64,000 bases of DNA, taken from positions 8,167,001-8,231,000 of the forward strand of contig NZ_CP163443.1 in the NCBI RefSeq assembly GCF_041053055.1. Direction: 5' to 3'. Source of the DNA: Streptomyces sp. R41 (lineage in GTDB: Bacteria; Actinomycetota; Actinomycetes; Streptomycetales; Streptomycetaceae). Numbering within the stretch: position 1 is the stretch's first letter; each line of letters starts with the position of its first letter. Below the pieces are notes generated by a model that worked only from the letters and a program-made list of their open reading frames with translations, ran no database searches and was not told the origin of the DNA. The translations under genes were made by a program, and so were the position numbers. Shown piece after piece: positions 15,852 through 24,004 of the stretch.

Positions 15852-18247
15852 GCCGCTGGGGTACGGGCCCGCTCGGCCGGGTCGTACGCGCCGGGGTGGG
15901 TCGGCGACGGGTCCAGACGGTGGTGATCGCCATCGCCACGATGATGGCCGTGGCCTCGGCCGTCGTCGCCGGATCGCTCATGGTCGCGACGAACGCGCCC
16001 TTCGACCACGCCTTCGCCAAGCAGCACGGCGCACATCTGACCGTGCAATTCGATCCGGACAAGGTGAGCGAGGCTCAGCTCAAGGAGACCGAGCAGTTGG
16101 AGGGAGTCACCGCGAGCGGCGGCCCCTACCCGTCGACTTCCTTCCAGCCGGTGGATTCGCAGGGCGGGCATCTGCCGAGCCTGACCCTGGTCGGGCGGTC
16201 CGGACCGCACGCCGACGTGGACGACCTGGACCTCAAGTCCGGGCGGTGGGCCGAGAAGCCCGGCGAGATCGTGCTCTCCGCGTCGTTCACCGGCCCCTTC
16301 CTCGAGGTCGGCTCCACCCTGAAGACGTCGGACGCCGCCGATGGGCCGACTCTGACGGTCGTGGGCTTCGCCACCTCGGTGGCCCGGACCGCCGACGCGT
16401 GGGCGACGCCCGGGCAGGTCAGATCGCTCGCCTCGAAGGACAGCCCGGTCATGAGCCAGATGCTCTACCGGTTCGCCTCCGCCGGCTCGAAGGGGCAGAT
16501 CGCCGCCAACCGTAAGGCGCTCGCCGCCGCCGTGCCGTCCGGGGCGCTGGTGGGCGCCCAGTCGTATCTGGACACCAAGCGGGCCGCCGACTCGGGTGCG
16601 CGGGCCACCATTCCGTTCCTCCTCGCCTTCGGCGTGCTGGGCATCATGATGTCGGTGATCATCATCGGCAGCGTGGTGAGCGGTTCGGTCGGCACCAGCC
16701 TGCGCCGGATAGGCATCCTCAAGGCCATCGGCTTCACCCCGCGCGAGGTCGTACGCGCCTATGTGGCACAGGCGTTGATCCCGGCCGGTGCGGGCATTGT
16801 GCTCGGGGTCGTGCTGGGCAATCTGCTCGCCGTACCGCTGTTGGAGGACACCGAGCAGGTGTACGGCACGGCCTCGCTGACCGTGGCGTGGTGGGTGGAT
16901 GTCGTGGTGCCGCTCGTGGCGCTGCTGATCGTCGGGATGGCGGCTCTGCTCCCCGCGTTGCGGGCGGGGCGGCTGCATACGGTCGAGGCCATCGCGGTCG
17001 GCCGGGCGCCGCGGACAGGGCGCGGTCAGTGGGCGCACCGGGCGGCGGGCCGGCTGCCGCTGCCGCGGGCGATGACGTACGGACTGGCAAGTCCCTTCGC
17101 GCATCCGGTCCGTACGATCGCGCTGCTGCTGGCGGTCGCCTTCGGCACAGTCGCGGCGACCTTCGCGGTGGGGCTGACGCAGTCCCTGAACGCGGTCGGT
17201 GCGGCGTCGGACCCCGAGGAGCGCTCGGCGGTCACCGCCATCAGCGGCGTACCGGAGGGAGCGGGCGGCGGACCGGGCATCGAGAGGAAGTCCCGCGGCG
17301 GGCCGTCCTCGGGGGAGGCTCCGGAGGTGCCGTCCGCCGACCCGGAGAAGGTCAGCGCCGCCATCAAGGCGCAGTCGGGCACCGCCTCGTACTACGGGCT
17401 GAGCCGGGGGCAGGTCGCGGTGACCGGCCTCTCCGGCGCCGTGGTGGCCAGCCTCTACCAGGGCGACACGAGTGCCGGACGCTACGAGATGATCTCCGGG
17501 CGGTGGTTCACCGGCCCGGGGCAGGCCGTCGTGCCGACGGGGTTCCTGGAGCGGACAGGCACCAGGATCGGCGACACCGTGCGGGTCACGTACCAGAAGG
17601 ACACGCAGACCCTGCGGATCGTCGGCGAGGCCTTCGACACCTCCGATGACGGGCTGCACCTCAACGCGGACATGGCCACCTTCGCCAAGGCCGAGCCCCA
17701 GACCTTCCAGATCGCGGTGAAGCCGGGCGTCTCGCCCGCCGAGTACGCCGAGAAGCTCACCGCGGTGGTGGAACCGCTGGGCGGCGACGTCTTCGCCAAC
17801 TCGCCCTCGGAGCAGGAGAGCATGATCCTCATCCTGGATGCGATGGCGGTGTTGCTCACCCTCATGCTGGTTTCCGTGGCAGGCCTGGGCGTGCTCAACT
17901 CCGTCGTCCTCGACACCCGCGAACGTGTCCACGACCTGGGCGTCTGCAAGGCGCTCGGCATGTCTCCGCGGCAGACCTTGAGCCTCGTGCTCGCCTCGGT
18001 CGCCGGGATCGGCCTGATCGGCGGACTGGTCGGAGTGCCGCTCGGGTTCGCACTGCACGGCTATGTGCTGCCGGTGATGGGGCATGCGGCGGGCACCAAT
18101 CTGCCGCCGTCCATCCTCGAGGTGTACGACACTCCGCAGCTGGTGCTGCTGGGGCTGGCCGGGATCGTGATCGCCGTGCTGGGCGCGCTGCTCCCGGCAG
18201 GCTGGGCGGCCAAGGCCCGTACGGCCACGGCGCTGCGCACCGAGTAG
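15848..18247 (+). CDS. FtsX-like ABC transporter permease
   Basis: 799 residues. It has the duplicated FtsX arrangement: TM1 (~20-45), extracellular MacB-like domain, three TM helices (~255-380), a second extracellular domain (~420-650) and three final TM helices. Signature segments SLRRIGILKAIGFTPREVVRAYVAQ and DTRERVHDLGVCKALGMSPRQTLSLVLA match the two FtsX cytosolic loops. The start MSRWGTGPLGRVVRAG overlaps the ATPase stop (ATGA); longer frames run through the ATPase gene and are rejected. Likely role: export or release of membrane-active molecules, controlled by the adjacent two-component system. Confidence 0.93.
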   Translation: MSRWGTGPLGRVVRAGVGRRRVQTVVIAIATMMAVASAVVAGSLMVATNAPFDHAFAKQHGAHLTVQFDPDKVSEAQLKETEQLEGVTASGGPYPSTSFQPVDSQGGHLPSLTLVGRSGPHADVDDLDLKSGRWAEKPGEIVLSASFTGPFLEVGSTLKTSDAADGPTLTVVGFATSVARTADAWATPGQVRSLASKDSPVMSQMLYRFASAGSKGQIAANRKALAAAVPSGALVGAQSYLDTKRAADSGARATIPFLLAFGVLGIMMSVIIIGSVVSGSVGTSLRRIGILKAIGFTPREVVRAYVAQALIPAGAGIVLGVVLGNLLAVPLLEDTEQVYGTASLTVAWWVDVVVPLVALLIVGMAALLPALRAGRLHTVEAIAVGRAPRTGRGQWAHRAAGRLPLPRAMTYGLASPFAHPVRTIALLLAVAFGTVAATFAVGLTQSLNAVGAASDPEERSAVTAISGVPEGAGGGPGIERKSRGGPSSGEAPEVPSADPEKVSAAIKAQSGTASYYGLSRGQVAVTGLSGAVVASLYQGDTSAGRYEMISGRWFTGPGQAVVPTGFLERTGTRIGDTVRVTYQKDTQTLRIVGEAFDTSDDGLHLNADMATFAKAEPQTFQIAVKPGVSPAEYAEKLTAVVEPLGGDVFANSPSEQESMILILDAMAVLLTLMLVSVAGLGVLNSVVLDTRERVHDLGVCKALGMSPRQTLSLVLASVAGIGLIGGLVGVPLGFALHGYVLPVMGHAAGTNLPPSILEVYDTPQLVLLGLAGIVIAVLGALLPAGWAAKARTATALRTE

Positions 18248-18498
18248 CGGCCGCAGGGGGAAGCAGTGCAGGGTGCCGGCGGCGAGGCCGGTGCGGGGCA
18301 GCAGCTCCGACCAGGTCTCGCCGTCGTACGCCTCCCCGGACGCCCAGCCCGCGGCGTTGCCGACGTACTACGAGGTACCGATCCACCCATTGCGGCTGCT
18401 GGCCCCCGAGTTCAGCGGTGCCTGTGGCCGGGGGCCAGCAGGCAGATCTCGTACACCTCCCCGATCACCGCCCGCTGCCGCACACGTCGTAGTGAAGG
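18248..18498. other. gap with possible decayed coding remnant
   Basis: No convincing gene. On the minus strand one frame reads GWASGEAYDGETWSELLP and continues AGTLHCFP, broken by an upstream stop codon and with no start. Its amino-acid composition looks like real protein, so it may be a fragment of a lost gene between the ABC permease and the TetR gene; I could not name a family. Confidence 0.25.
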
Positions 18499-19086
18499 TC
18501 ACTCGTGATCGTCGCCCTGTTTCCGTGACCAGTGCTCCAGGGCCACATGCAGGGCGTCCAACGCGCGCTCCCACGACGCCTGTACGTCACGGGGGGCGCC
18601 GAATCCGCCGATGGCTTCGAGGTTGCAGTAGCCGTGGAAGGTGCTGCGCAGCAGGCGTACCGCGTCGGTGAGGTCGGGCTCGGACAACCCGTACGCGCGC
18701 AGCATGCCGTAGGTGACCTCGGCGGTGCGCCGGCCCGCGTCGGACGCGGCGGCGACGGCGGGGTCGAGCTGCAGATGCGTGGCCCGGTACCGCCCCGGCC
18801 GCTCCAGCGCGTACTCCCGGTAGGCGCCCGCGAAGGCGACGAGCGCGTCCTTGCCCGCGCGCCCGGCCACCGCGGCGGCGATCCGGTCGATCATCTCGCC
18901 GGCCGCGAGGAGCGCGATCCGCTCGCGCAGCTCCCGCACGCTCTTGACGTGCGAGTACATGCTCGCGTCCTTCACCCCGAACTGCCGCGCCAGCGCGGAC
19001 ACGGTGACGTTCTCGAAGCCGACCTCGTCCGCGAGATCGGCCGCTGCCTCCACGACACGGTCGGTCGTGAGCCCGGCACGGGCCAT
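18499..19086 (-). CDS. TetR/AcrR family transcriptional regulator (WHG-type C-terminus)
   Basis: 195 residues. The N-terminal HTH spans ~7-54: VVEAAADLADEVGFENVTVSALARQFGVKDASMYSHVKS. The C-terminal domain contains EYALERPGRYRATHL and LLRSTFHGYCNLEAIGGFG, typical of the TetR_C_33/WHG subgroup. Two inverted repeats lie 26-64 bp before its start, a typical autoregulatory position. The nearest potential target is the now decayed alpha/beta hydrolase on the same strand upstream, so its original partner may have been lost. Confidence 0.92.
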   Translation of the reverse strand: MARAGLTTDRVVEAAADLADEVGFENVTVSALARQFGVKDASMYSHVKSVRELRERIALLAAGEMIDRIAAAVAGRAGKDALVAFAGAYREYALERPGRYRATHLQLDPAVAAASDAGRRTAEVTYGMLRAYGLSEPDLTDAVRLLRSTFHGYCNLEAIGGFGAPRDVQASWERALDALHVALEHWSRKQGDDHE

Positions 19087-19111
19087 GTGTCACCACCTGT
19101 CGCTCGGCTGA

Positions 19112-19128
19112 ACCTAGGATATCTAGGT
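19112..19128. promoter_or_regulatory. TetR operator candidate 1
   Basis: Perfect inverted repeat ACCTAG-GATAT-CTAGGT (6-bp arms, 5-bp spacer, 17 bp overall) beginning 26 bp upstream of the TetR start. Size and position fit a TetR operator. CTAG is rare in high-GC DNA, so two copies here are notable. Confidence 0.5.
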
Positions 19129-19131
19129 CAC

Positions 19132-19150
19132 AACCTAATACGCACAGGTT
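19132..19150. promoter_or_regulatory. TetR operator candidate 2
   Basis: Inverted repeat AACCT-N9-AGGTT directly beside operator candidate 1 and sharing its ACCT/AGGT half-site. The right arm overlaps the stop codon of the upstream hydrolase pseudogene. Two half-sites on adjacent helical faces suggest cooperative binding. Confidence 0.35.
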
Positions 19151-19671
19151 TACGGAGGTGGGAGGAACTCCTCCACCGCCACGCAGAACTCCTCCGGGCG
19201 CACGGCGTGGACGCGGTGACCCGCGGGGATCGTGACGAGCCGCCCCTTCGGGAAGCGAGCCGCCATCTTCGCCATCTCGTCCTGGGGCAGATGACTTTCG
19301 GGGCCGCCCGCGATCACCAGAACCGGGGCCTGGACGGTCCTCTCCTCGTCCTGCCACGCCGGGTCCGGAGCGTTCAGCTGCCGCACGATCGCGGGGCGGG
19401 CCGCCCAGTCGAACCCGAGCGGCCCCGAAGGGCGCCGCGGGGTCGGGAGGCCGAGCGGGACCGGCGGCGGAGTCTCCTCCAGGACCATCCGCGCGACCCG
19501 GCCCGGCTGCCGGACCGCCGGCAGGTACGCGACCACGCCGCCCAGTGAGTGACCGATGAACGTCGCGTTGTCCAGGGCGAGTTCATCGACGAGCGCGAGT
19601 ACGTCGTCCCGCATCATACGTCCGAGGCCAGCCCGTGCAGCAGCAAGAGGGGCGGGGCCTCGGGGTCCCCC
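19150..19671 (-). pseudogene. alpha/beta hydrolase, internally deleted and frameshifted
   Basis: The main frame (19150-19617) begins at MMRDDVLALVDELALDNATF and contains the nucleophile elbow IGHSLGGVVA, VLVIAGGPESH and the catalytic His in AGHRVHAV, i.e. the second half of a ~260-residue alpha/beta hydrolase. Directly upstream but in another frame the DNA encodes PPLLLLHGLASD, the oxyanion-hole strand. The ~40 residues that normally separate these (including DLRGHG) are gone. Both edges are recognisable, so this is an internal deletion with frameshift, not a short real gene. Confidence 0.7.
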
Positions 19672-19698
19672 GACTCCCGTTAAGCGAGCCGTACTTGG

Positions 19699-19944
19699 TC
19701 AGCCACGCGTGGCGAACTCGACGAAGTCCGTCCAGGCGGTGGGGGAGAGGGTGAGCTGGGGGCCGCGGGTGTTCTTGGAGTCGCGGATGTGGATGGTGGT
19801 GGGGCAGGTGGCGACCTCGACGCAGTCGCCGTCGCTGCCGCTGCTGTAGGTCGACTTGCGCCAGGCTAGGGCCACTTCGATGCAGTCGTCGCCGTCGCTG
19901 CCGCTGTAGCTGCTCTTGAACCAGGCCAGCTCTGTGGTGCTCAT
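19699..19944 (-). CDS. DUF397 protein (Scr2/BldB-cluster type) with internally duplicated N-half
   Basis: 81 residues. A normal DUF397 of ~60-65 residues reads WxKSSYSG..G.DCVEVA...IHIRDSK and ends SPTAWTDFVEFA. Here the first block occurs twice: LAWFKSSYSGSDGDDCIEVA then LAWRKSTYSSGSDGDCVEVA, followed by one CPTTIHIRDSKNTRGP core. The start overlaps the stop of the upstream HTH gene (ATGA). DUF397 proteins accompany HTH partners in whiJ/abaA-type clusters of Streptomyces that influence development and antibiotic production, and have been described as Scr1/Scr2 pairs (from memory). Confidence 0.88.
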   Translation of the reverse strand: MSTTELAWFKSSYSGSDGDDCIEVALAWRKSTYSSGSDGDCVEVATCPTTIHIRDSKNTRGPQLTLSPTAWTDFVEFATRG

Positions 19945-20783
19945 AGCGCTCCTCGCATCCGCTTCAGCAGGCTCCGGGAATCGTCCGGCGGGAGAGCCTG
20001 TGAGCGCAGTTTCGCATAGCGCGCGTGGAGCACACTGATCGATTTCGGGTCAGCGATGAACTGGCCGCTGCGCTGCCCCTCGCTGTAACCGAACCATTCG
20101 TTCTCCGGAGTCTCCAGCAGCCGGATGGGGCCGTCGAGGCCGGCATGGGCTTGGAGCGTCATCGGCAACAACTGCAGTTCCACGTTGCGTTGTTCGGTGA
20201 CCTCCAGGATGGAGTCGATCAACCCGCGCGTGACCTCTGTGCCGCCGGTGCCCCGCGTGAGGATGTACTCCTCGACGATGAAGCTGAACGCCGTGTTGGG
20301 CCGCTCCCTGAGGAGAGACTGCCGCTCCAAGCGAGCCGCGATCTGGGCTTCGATCTGCGAGTCCGTGAGCACAGGCACCCGGTCCCGGAAAAGAGTGCGT
20401 GCGTACCCCTCCGTCTGCAACAACCCCGGCACCAGCCGGTTCTCGTACGTGTAGAGGCTGATCGCCTGCTCCTCCAGTTCCGCCCACGGACGGAACCAGG
20501 ACGCCAGGCCCTTTTCCCGCCCCGCGTGCTTGTAGACCCCCTTCAGTACACCGAACGCGTCCAGGACCTCTTCCGCGCGATCGACGAAACGGCGATGCGG
20601 GAAGCGCCGCCCCTGCTCGATCGACGCGACCGTGGACGGCTGGTACTGCACGAGCGGCGCGTACTCCTCCTGTGTGTAGCCCGCCCGCTTGCGGAAGGCC
20701 TTGTGTACGGCCCCGAACGCCTTGAGGGTGTCGGGCGGTTCGTTCTCGGTCGCGTTGTCGATGCTGATGGTGCTGTCGGTCAT
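19941..20783 (-). CDS. XRE-family HTH regulator with DUF5753 domain (WhiJ/Scr1-like)
   Basis: 280 residues. N-terminal XRE helix-turn-helix (~20-75): FGAVHKAFRKRAGYTQEEYAPLV, then STVASIEQGRRFPHRRF. C-terminal DUF5753 (~100-270): WFRPWAELEEQAISLYTYEN, LVPGLLQTEGYARTLF, LERQSLL, FIVEEYIL. This is the WhiJ/Scr1 type that pairs with a DUF397 protein. The ATG at 20783 gives the expected N-terminus; longer frames run into the divergent promoter. The DUF397 gene follows with ATGA overlap and a HATPase gene is divergent. Confidence 0.93.
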   Translation of the reverse strand: MTDSTISIDNATENEPPDTLKAFGAVHKAFRKRAGYTQEEYAPLVQYQPSTVASIEQGRRFPHRRFVDRAEEVLDAFGVLKGVYKHAGREKGLASWFRPWAELEEQAISLYTYENRLVPGLLQTEGYARTLFRDRVPVLTDSQIEAQIAARLERQSLLRERPNTAFSFIVEEYILTRGTGGTEVTRGLIDSILEVTEQRNVELQLLPMTLQAHAGLDGPIRLLETPENEWFGYSEGQRSGQFIADPKSISVLHARYAKLRSQALPPDDSRSLLKRMRGAL

Positions 20784-20867
20784 GCCGGGAACCCCCGAGC
20801 TTCTTGGTGCCAACCCCGCCGAGTCACCAAGGGTCACGCACGGTGACGCACACTGTCCAGTCCGTGA

Positions 20868-20893
20868 ACTCGTACACCGCGCTTTGTACGAGT
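20868..20893. promoter_or_regulatory. 26-bp inverted repeat between HTH gene and HATPase gene
   Basis: Perfect 9-bp arms ACTCGTACA and TGTACGAGT around an 8-bp spacer, 44 bp upstream of the HATPase start and 85 bp from the HTH start. A second smaller dyad (GTCAC-N5-GTGAC) lies about 20-35 bp to its left. The position and symmetry fit the operator of the WhiJ-like regulator acting on both divergent promoters; no U-run follows, so a terminator is less likely. Confidence 0.5.
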
Positions 20894-20936
20894 GGCGGAG
20901 CTGGTCGACCCCCGCGCCCCGCGGGACTGTTGCCGC

Positions 20937-21380
20937 ATGCAAGGAGACACCCAAGCCCAAGTCCCGCTCACCGTACGCGCGTTCACCCAGCTCTACAGCT
21001 CCACCCCGCGAGGGGCCCGGCTCGCGCGGCGGCTCGTCGCGAACCGGATGGACGTATGGGGGTTCCCGTACGGCAGCGAGGTGAGCGAGAGCGTGACCCT
21101 TGTCGTCGCCGAGCTCGCCGCGAACGCCGTGCGGCACGGGCGGGTGCGCGGGCGCGGCTTCCGTGTACGGCTGGTGCTGGGCGACGGCGTCGTACGCGTG
21201 GAGGTGGCCGACGGGCGGACGGACCGGCTGCCCGTTCTCCAGGAGCCGTCGGACGGCGACGGCGGGCGCGGGCTGCTGCTCGTCGCGGCGCTCGCCGAGC
21301 GGTGGGGAGTGGACCCCCGGCCGGGCGGCGCGTACAAGGTCGTCTGGGCGGAAGTCCGGACGCAACGGACCGGCGGGTGA
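20937..21380 (+). CDS. ATP-binding protein, RsbW-like HATPase (anti-sigma/regulatory kinase-like)
   Basis: 147 residues forming a stand-alone GHKL ATPase: VVAELAANAVRHGRVRGRGF (N box), VRVEVADGRTDRLP (G1 box, D-x-x/D), GDGGRGLLLVAALAERWGV (G2 box) and VWAEV end. Such small HATPases are abundant in Streptomyces and are the third member of whiJ/abaA-type clusters, beside the HTH and DUF397 genes as here. Some act as anti-sigma serine kinases. The start MQGDTQAQVPLTV was chosen because the family begins a few residues before the first strand. Confidence 0.88.
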   Translation: MQGDTQAQVPLTVRAFTQLYSSTPRGARLARRLVANRMDVWGFPYGSEVSESVTLVVAELAANAVRHGRVRGRGFRVRLVLGDGVVRVEVADGRTDRLPVLQEPSDGDGGRGLLLVAALAERWGVDPRPGGAYKVVWAEVRTQRTGG

Positions 21381-21520
21381 CCAACTTGGTTGCGGGCTGG
21401 ACCAGTTGACCCGCGCGGGTCGCTCGGTGATCACGCGCCGGCCGTTCACCGTTCATGTTTCGCATCGAATCTCCTCATGACACGCGTCCCACGGGGTGGC
21501 GCGCGACTCAGGAGGCGGTC

Positions 21521-23230
21521 ATGGGGCACACGCACGGACACGAGCACGGGCATCACCACCACCATCACCACCACGAGGAGTCCAGCGGCGCCCCGCTTCC
21601 CGCCGCTTTCGACACCTCCGTGCCCGACGAGGCGCTCACCCCCGACCAGCAGTCGCGCCGCTCGCTGCTGCGCCGCGCCGGACTGCTCGGCGCGGGACTC
21701 GCCGCCGGAAGCGTTCTCGCTCAGGGGGCCGCCACCCCCGCGTACGCCTCCACGGACAGCCGGAGGAAGGACGGCTTCCTGTGGCTGGCCGGTGACCACC
21801 ACATCCACACGCAGTACAGCAGCGACGGCAAGTACCGCGTCGGCGACCAGGTCCGCCAGGGCGCTCGTCACGGCCTGGACTGGATGGTCATCACCGACCA
21901 CGGCAGCGAGACGCACGCCAAGATCGGTGTGGAGAAGGTCAACCCGGACATCCAGGAGGCCCGGGACGCGTACGAGGACACGCTCGTCTTCCAGGGCCTC
22001 GAGTGGAACATCCCGGCCGCCGAGCACGGCACGGTCTTCGTCCACCCCGGCAAGAACGAGGTCGCGGTCCTCAAGCAGTTCGAGACCGACTACGACGGCA
22101 GCCTGAAGGGCGCCTCCGACTCGACGCCCGCCAACGAGGCGCTCGCCGTCGCGGGCCTCAACTTCCTTGCGGAGCAGGTCGAACGGCGCAAGGTCAAGGA
22201 CGCCCTGATGCTCGCCAACCACCCCGCGCGGCGCGGCGTCGACTCGCCGCACGAGATCCGCGGCTGGCGCGACGCGACCGCGCCCGGCCGCCAGATCGCC
22301 ATCGGCTTCGAGGGCGCCCCGGGTCACCAGGCCGCGGGTATCGCCGCGCCGCTCGGCATGGGCCGGGCCCGTGGCATCTACGACAACAGCCCGAGCGCCA
22401 ACTCCTTCGCCGGGTACCCGCTGGAGAGCTACCGCACCTGGGGCGGCTTCGACTGGATGACCGCCACCGTCGGCGGCCTGTGGGACAGCCTCCTCGCCGA
22501 GGGCAAGCCCTGGTGGATCACCGCCAACTCCGACTCCCACCAGGTGTACACGGACACCGCCGTACGCGGCGGCCCGGACAGCGACTTCACCGCCAACGGC
22601 AAGCACACCGACCCGGTCTACGGCGGCAAGGTCGACCTCACGCAGGGCGACTACTGGCCCGGCCAGTACAGCCGTACGCACGTCGGCGCCGACGGATTCT
22701 CGTACGCGGCCGTGATGGACGGCATCCGCGCCGGACGCGTGTGGGTCGACCACGGAGGACTCGTCAGTGGGCTCGACGCGCGCCTCGCGGGCGGCGGCCG
22801 CTGGGCCACGCTCGGCGGCGCGCTGCACGTGAAGAAGGGCACCCGGGTCACGCTGACCGTGGACCTCGGACTGGCCGGTGGCCCCAACTGGGCTGGATTC
22901 GTCCCGAAGTTGGCGCGTGTCGACGTCATCCAGGGCGATGTGACGGGCGCGGTCTCGGACCAGGACACGTTCACCGCTCCCACCGCGAAGGTCGTGCGGT
23001 CGTACGAGGTGAACAAGTCCACCGGCACGGTGCGCCTCACCTACGACCTCGGCGCGGTCGACCGCCCGGTGTACGTCCGCCTGCGCGGCACCGACGGCAA
23101 CCGCTCCGCCGTCGGCCTGATGGGCCCGGCGGTCGACCCGGCGGGCCCGGCCGTGGACGTCGTCGGCGACGCGGACCCGTGGAAGGACCTGTGGTTCTAC
23201 TCCAACCCCGTGTGGGTCCTGCCGTCGTGA
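21521..23230 (+). CDS. secreted PHP-domain metallohydrolase with poly-His N-terminus
   Basis: 569 residues. The N-terminus alternates His with other residues and then has eight His in a row (residues 3-18 hold 12 His). A Tat-like signal follows (QSRRSLLRRAGLLGAG, cleavage near AYA-ST, residue ~77). The PHP/CehA-type domain starts at LAGDHHIHTQYSSDG (metal HxH 94-96), with MVITDHGSET, GLEWNIP, ANHPARRG and ITANSDSHQVY as further metal ligands. The C-terminal ~130 residues form a beta-sandwich. Substrate unknown; phosphoesterase activity is usual for PHP proteins. AGGAGG precedes the ATG. The stop overlaps the next gene's GTG. The His-rich segment may load Zn or Ni. Confidence 0.85.
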   Translation: MGHTHGHEHGHHHHHHHHEESSGAPLPAAFDTSVPDEALTPDQQSRRSLLRRAGLLGAGLAAGSVLAQGAATPAYASTDSRRKDGFLWLAGDHHIHTQYSSDGKYRVGDQVRQGARHGLDWMVITDHGSETHAKIGVEKVNPDIQEARDAYEDTLVFQGLEWNIPAAEHGTVFVHPGKNEVAVLKQFETDYDGSLKGASDSTPANEALAVAGLNFLAEQVERRKVKDALMLANHPARRGVDSPHEIRGWRDATAPGRQIAIGFEGAPGHQAAGIAAPLGMGRARGIYDNSPSANSFAGYPLESYRTWGGFDWMTATVGGLWDSLLAEGKPWWITANSDSHQVYTDTAVRGGPDSDFTANGKHTDPVYGGKVDLTQGDYWPGQYSRTHVGADGFSYAAVMDGIRAGRVWVDHGGLVSGLDARLAGGGRWATLGGALHVKKGTRVTLTVDLGLAGGPNWAGFVPKLARVDVIQGDVTGAVSDQDTFTAPTAKVVRSYEVNKSTGTVRLTYDLGAVDRPVYVRLRGTDGNRSAVGLMGPAVDPAGPAVDVVGDADPWKDLWFYSNPVWVLPS

Positions 23231-23817
23231 CCGAGCGGTACGGGTTGTATGTCGTCGGAGTCGACACCGGCCTCGTGGGAGCCCTGCAGGAGGCCGACCA
23301 CCTGCTGCGCGGGCTGGCTGTCGAACTCGGCGCGGCCGAGGACGTGTTGGGCTGCACGCACCACGTGCGGGACGGGGGGCGCCCGCACACGGCGCTGTCC
23401 TTCGCCGTGCCGTCGGAGCGTGCCGCCCGGGCGGCCTCGCGGCGGCTCGCGGAACGGGAGTTCGGTGTCGCCCTCGGCGCCGAGCGGCACGGTCCCGCCG
23501 ACCTTGCCGCCGGCGCCGCCCGGGCCGCCGCCGAGCACGCGGCGCGCACCGGTGGCCGCGCCGTCCTCTACGCCGGGTCCGAGGCCCTCACCGGCACGGT
23601 GACCGTCGCCCGGCTGCTGGCCGTCTCCGCCGTGGACCGGGTCGCCGTACTCGGCGCACCCGACGGTCCCGAGCCGGAGCGGCGGATCGTCACGCGCGAC
23701 CACGTACGCCCGGAGTGGCGCGAGGGGCAACTGGTCCTGACGGCGATGCCGGCCGCGGGCGGGACCCTGGTCCCGTTCGAGGTGCCGGAGCCCACGCCCT
23801 GCTGCGCGGATCACTGA
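23227..23817 (+). CDS. unknown protein with C-terminal Cys-Cys metal-site-like tail, partner of PHP protein
   Basis: 196 residues, no signal peptide. Two alpha/beta halves are visible (RYGLYVVGVDTGLVGALQEA, then VARLLAVSAVDRVAVLGAPDG and a C-terminal strand LVPFEVPEP). It ends TPCCADH, a Cys-Cys-x-x-His tail that could bind metal or a thiol; C43 and H45-H46 occur in GCTHHVRDG. The start is GTG, overlapping the PHP stop as GTGA, so translation is coupled. I do not recognise the family. The pairing with a His-rich metalloenzyme suggests a role in metal handling for, or the same pathway as, that enzyme. Confidence 0.75.
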   Translation: MTERYGLYVVGVDTGLVGALQEADHLLRGLAVELGAAEDVLGCTHHVRDGGRPHTALSFAVPSERAARAASRRLAEREFGVALGAERHGPADLAAGAARAAAEHAARTGGRAVLYAGSEALTGTVTVARLLAVSAVDRVAVLGAPDGPEPERRIVTRDHVRPEWREGQLVLTAMPAAGGTLVPFEVPEPTPCCADH

Positions 23818-23847
23818 GGACGGACGACCGGGGCAGCGGGCGGTCGA

Positions 23848-23864
23848 GGGCAGTCGGTCTGCCC
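23848..23864 (+). terminator. hairpin after the PHP operon
   Basis: GGGCAG-TCGGT-CTGCCC stem-loop 31 bp after the last stop of the PHP operon, extendable by GA/TC with one bulge. No U-tract, as is common for Streptomyces terminators. Confidence 0.4.
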
Positions 23865-24004
23865 CTCGCAGCGCGCAGAGGGCCCTGGCGGCTCGGGTTG
23901 AGCGGGCGGGCGCCGTCACTCCGGCGGGTGGACTCTGACGACCAGTGAGCCCAGCCCGTGGCCAGGCGTCGAGGACGTCCGACGAGCGCCCGGAAGCTGG
24001 GCGC

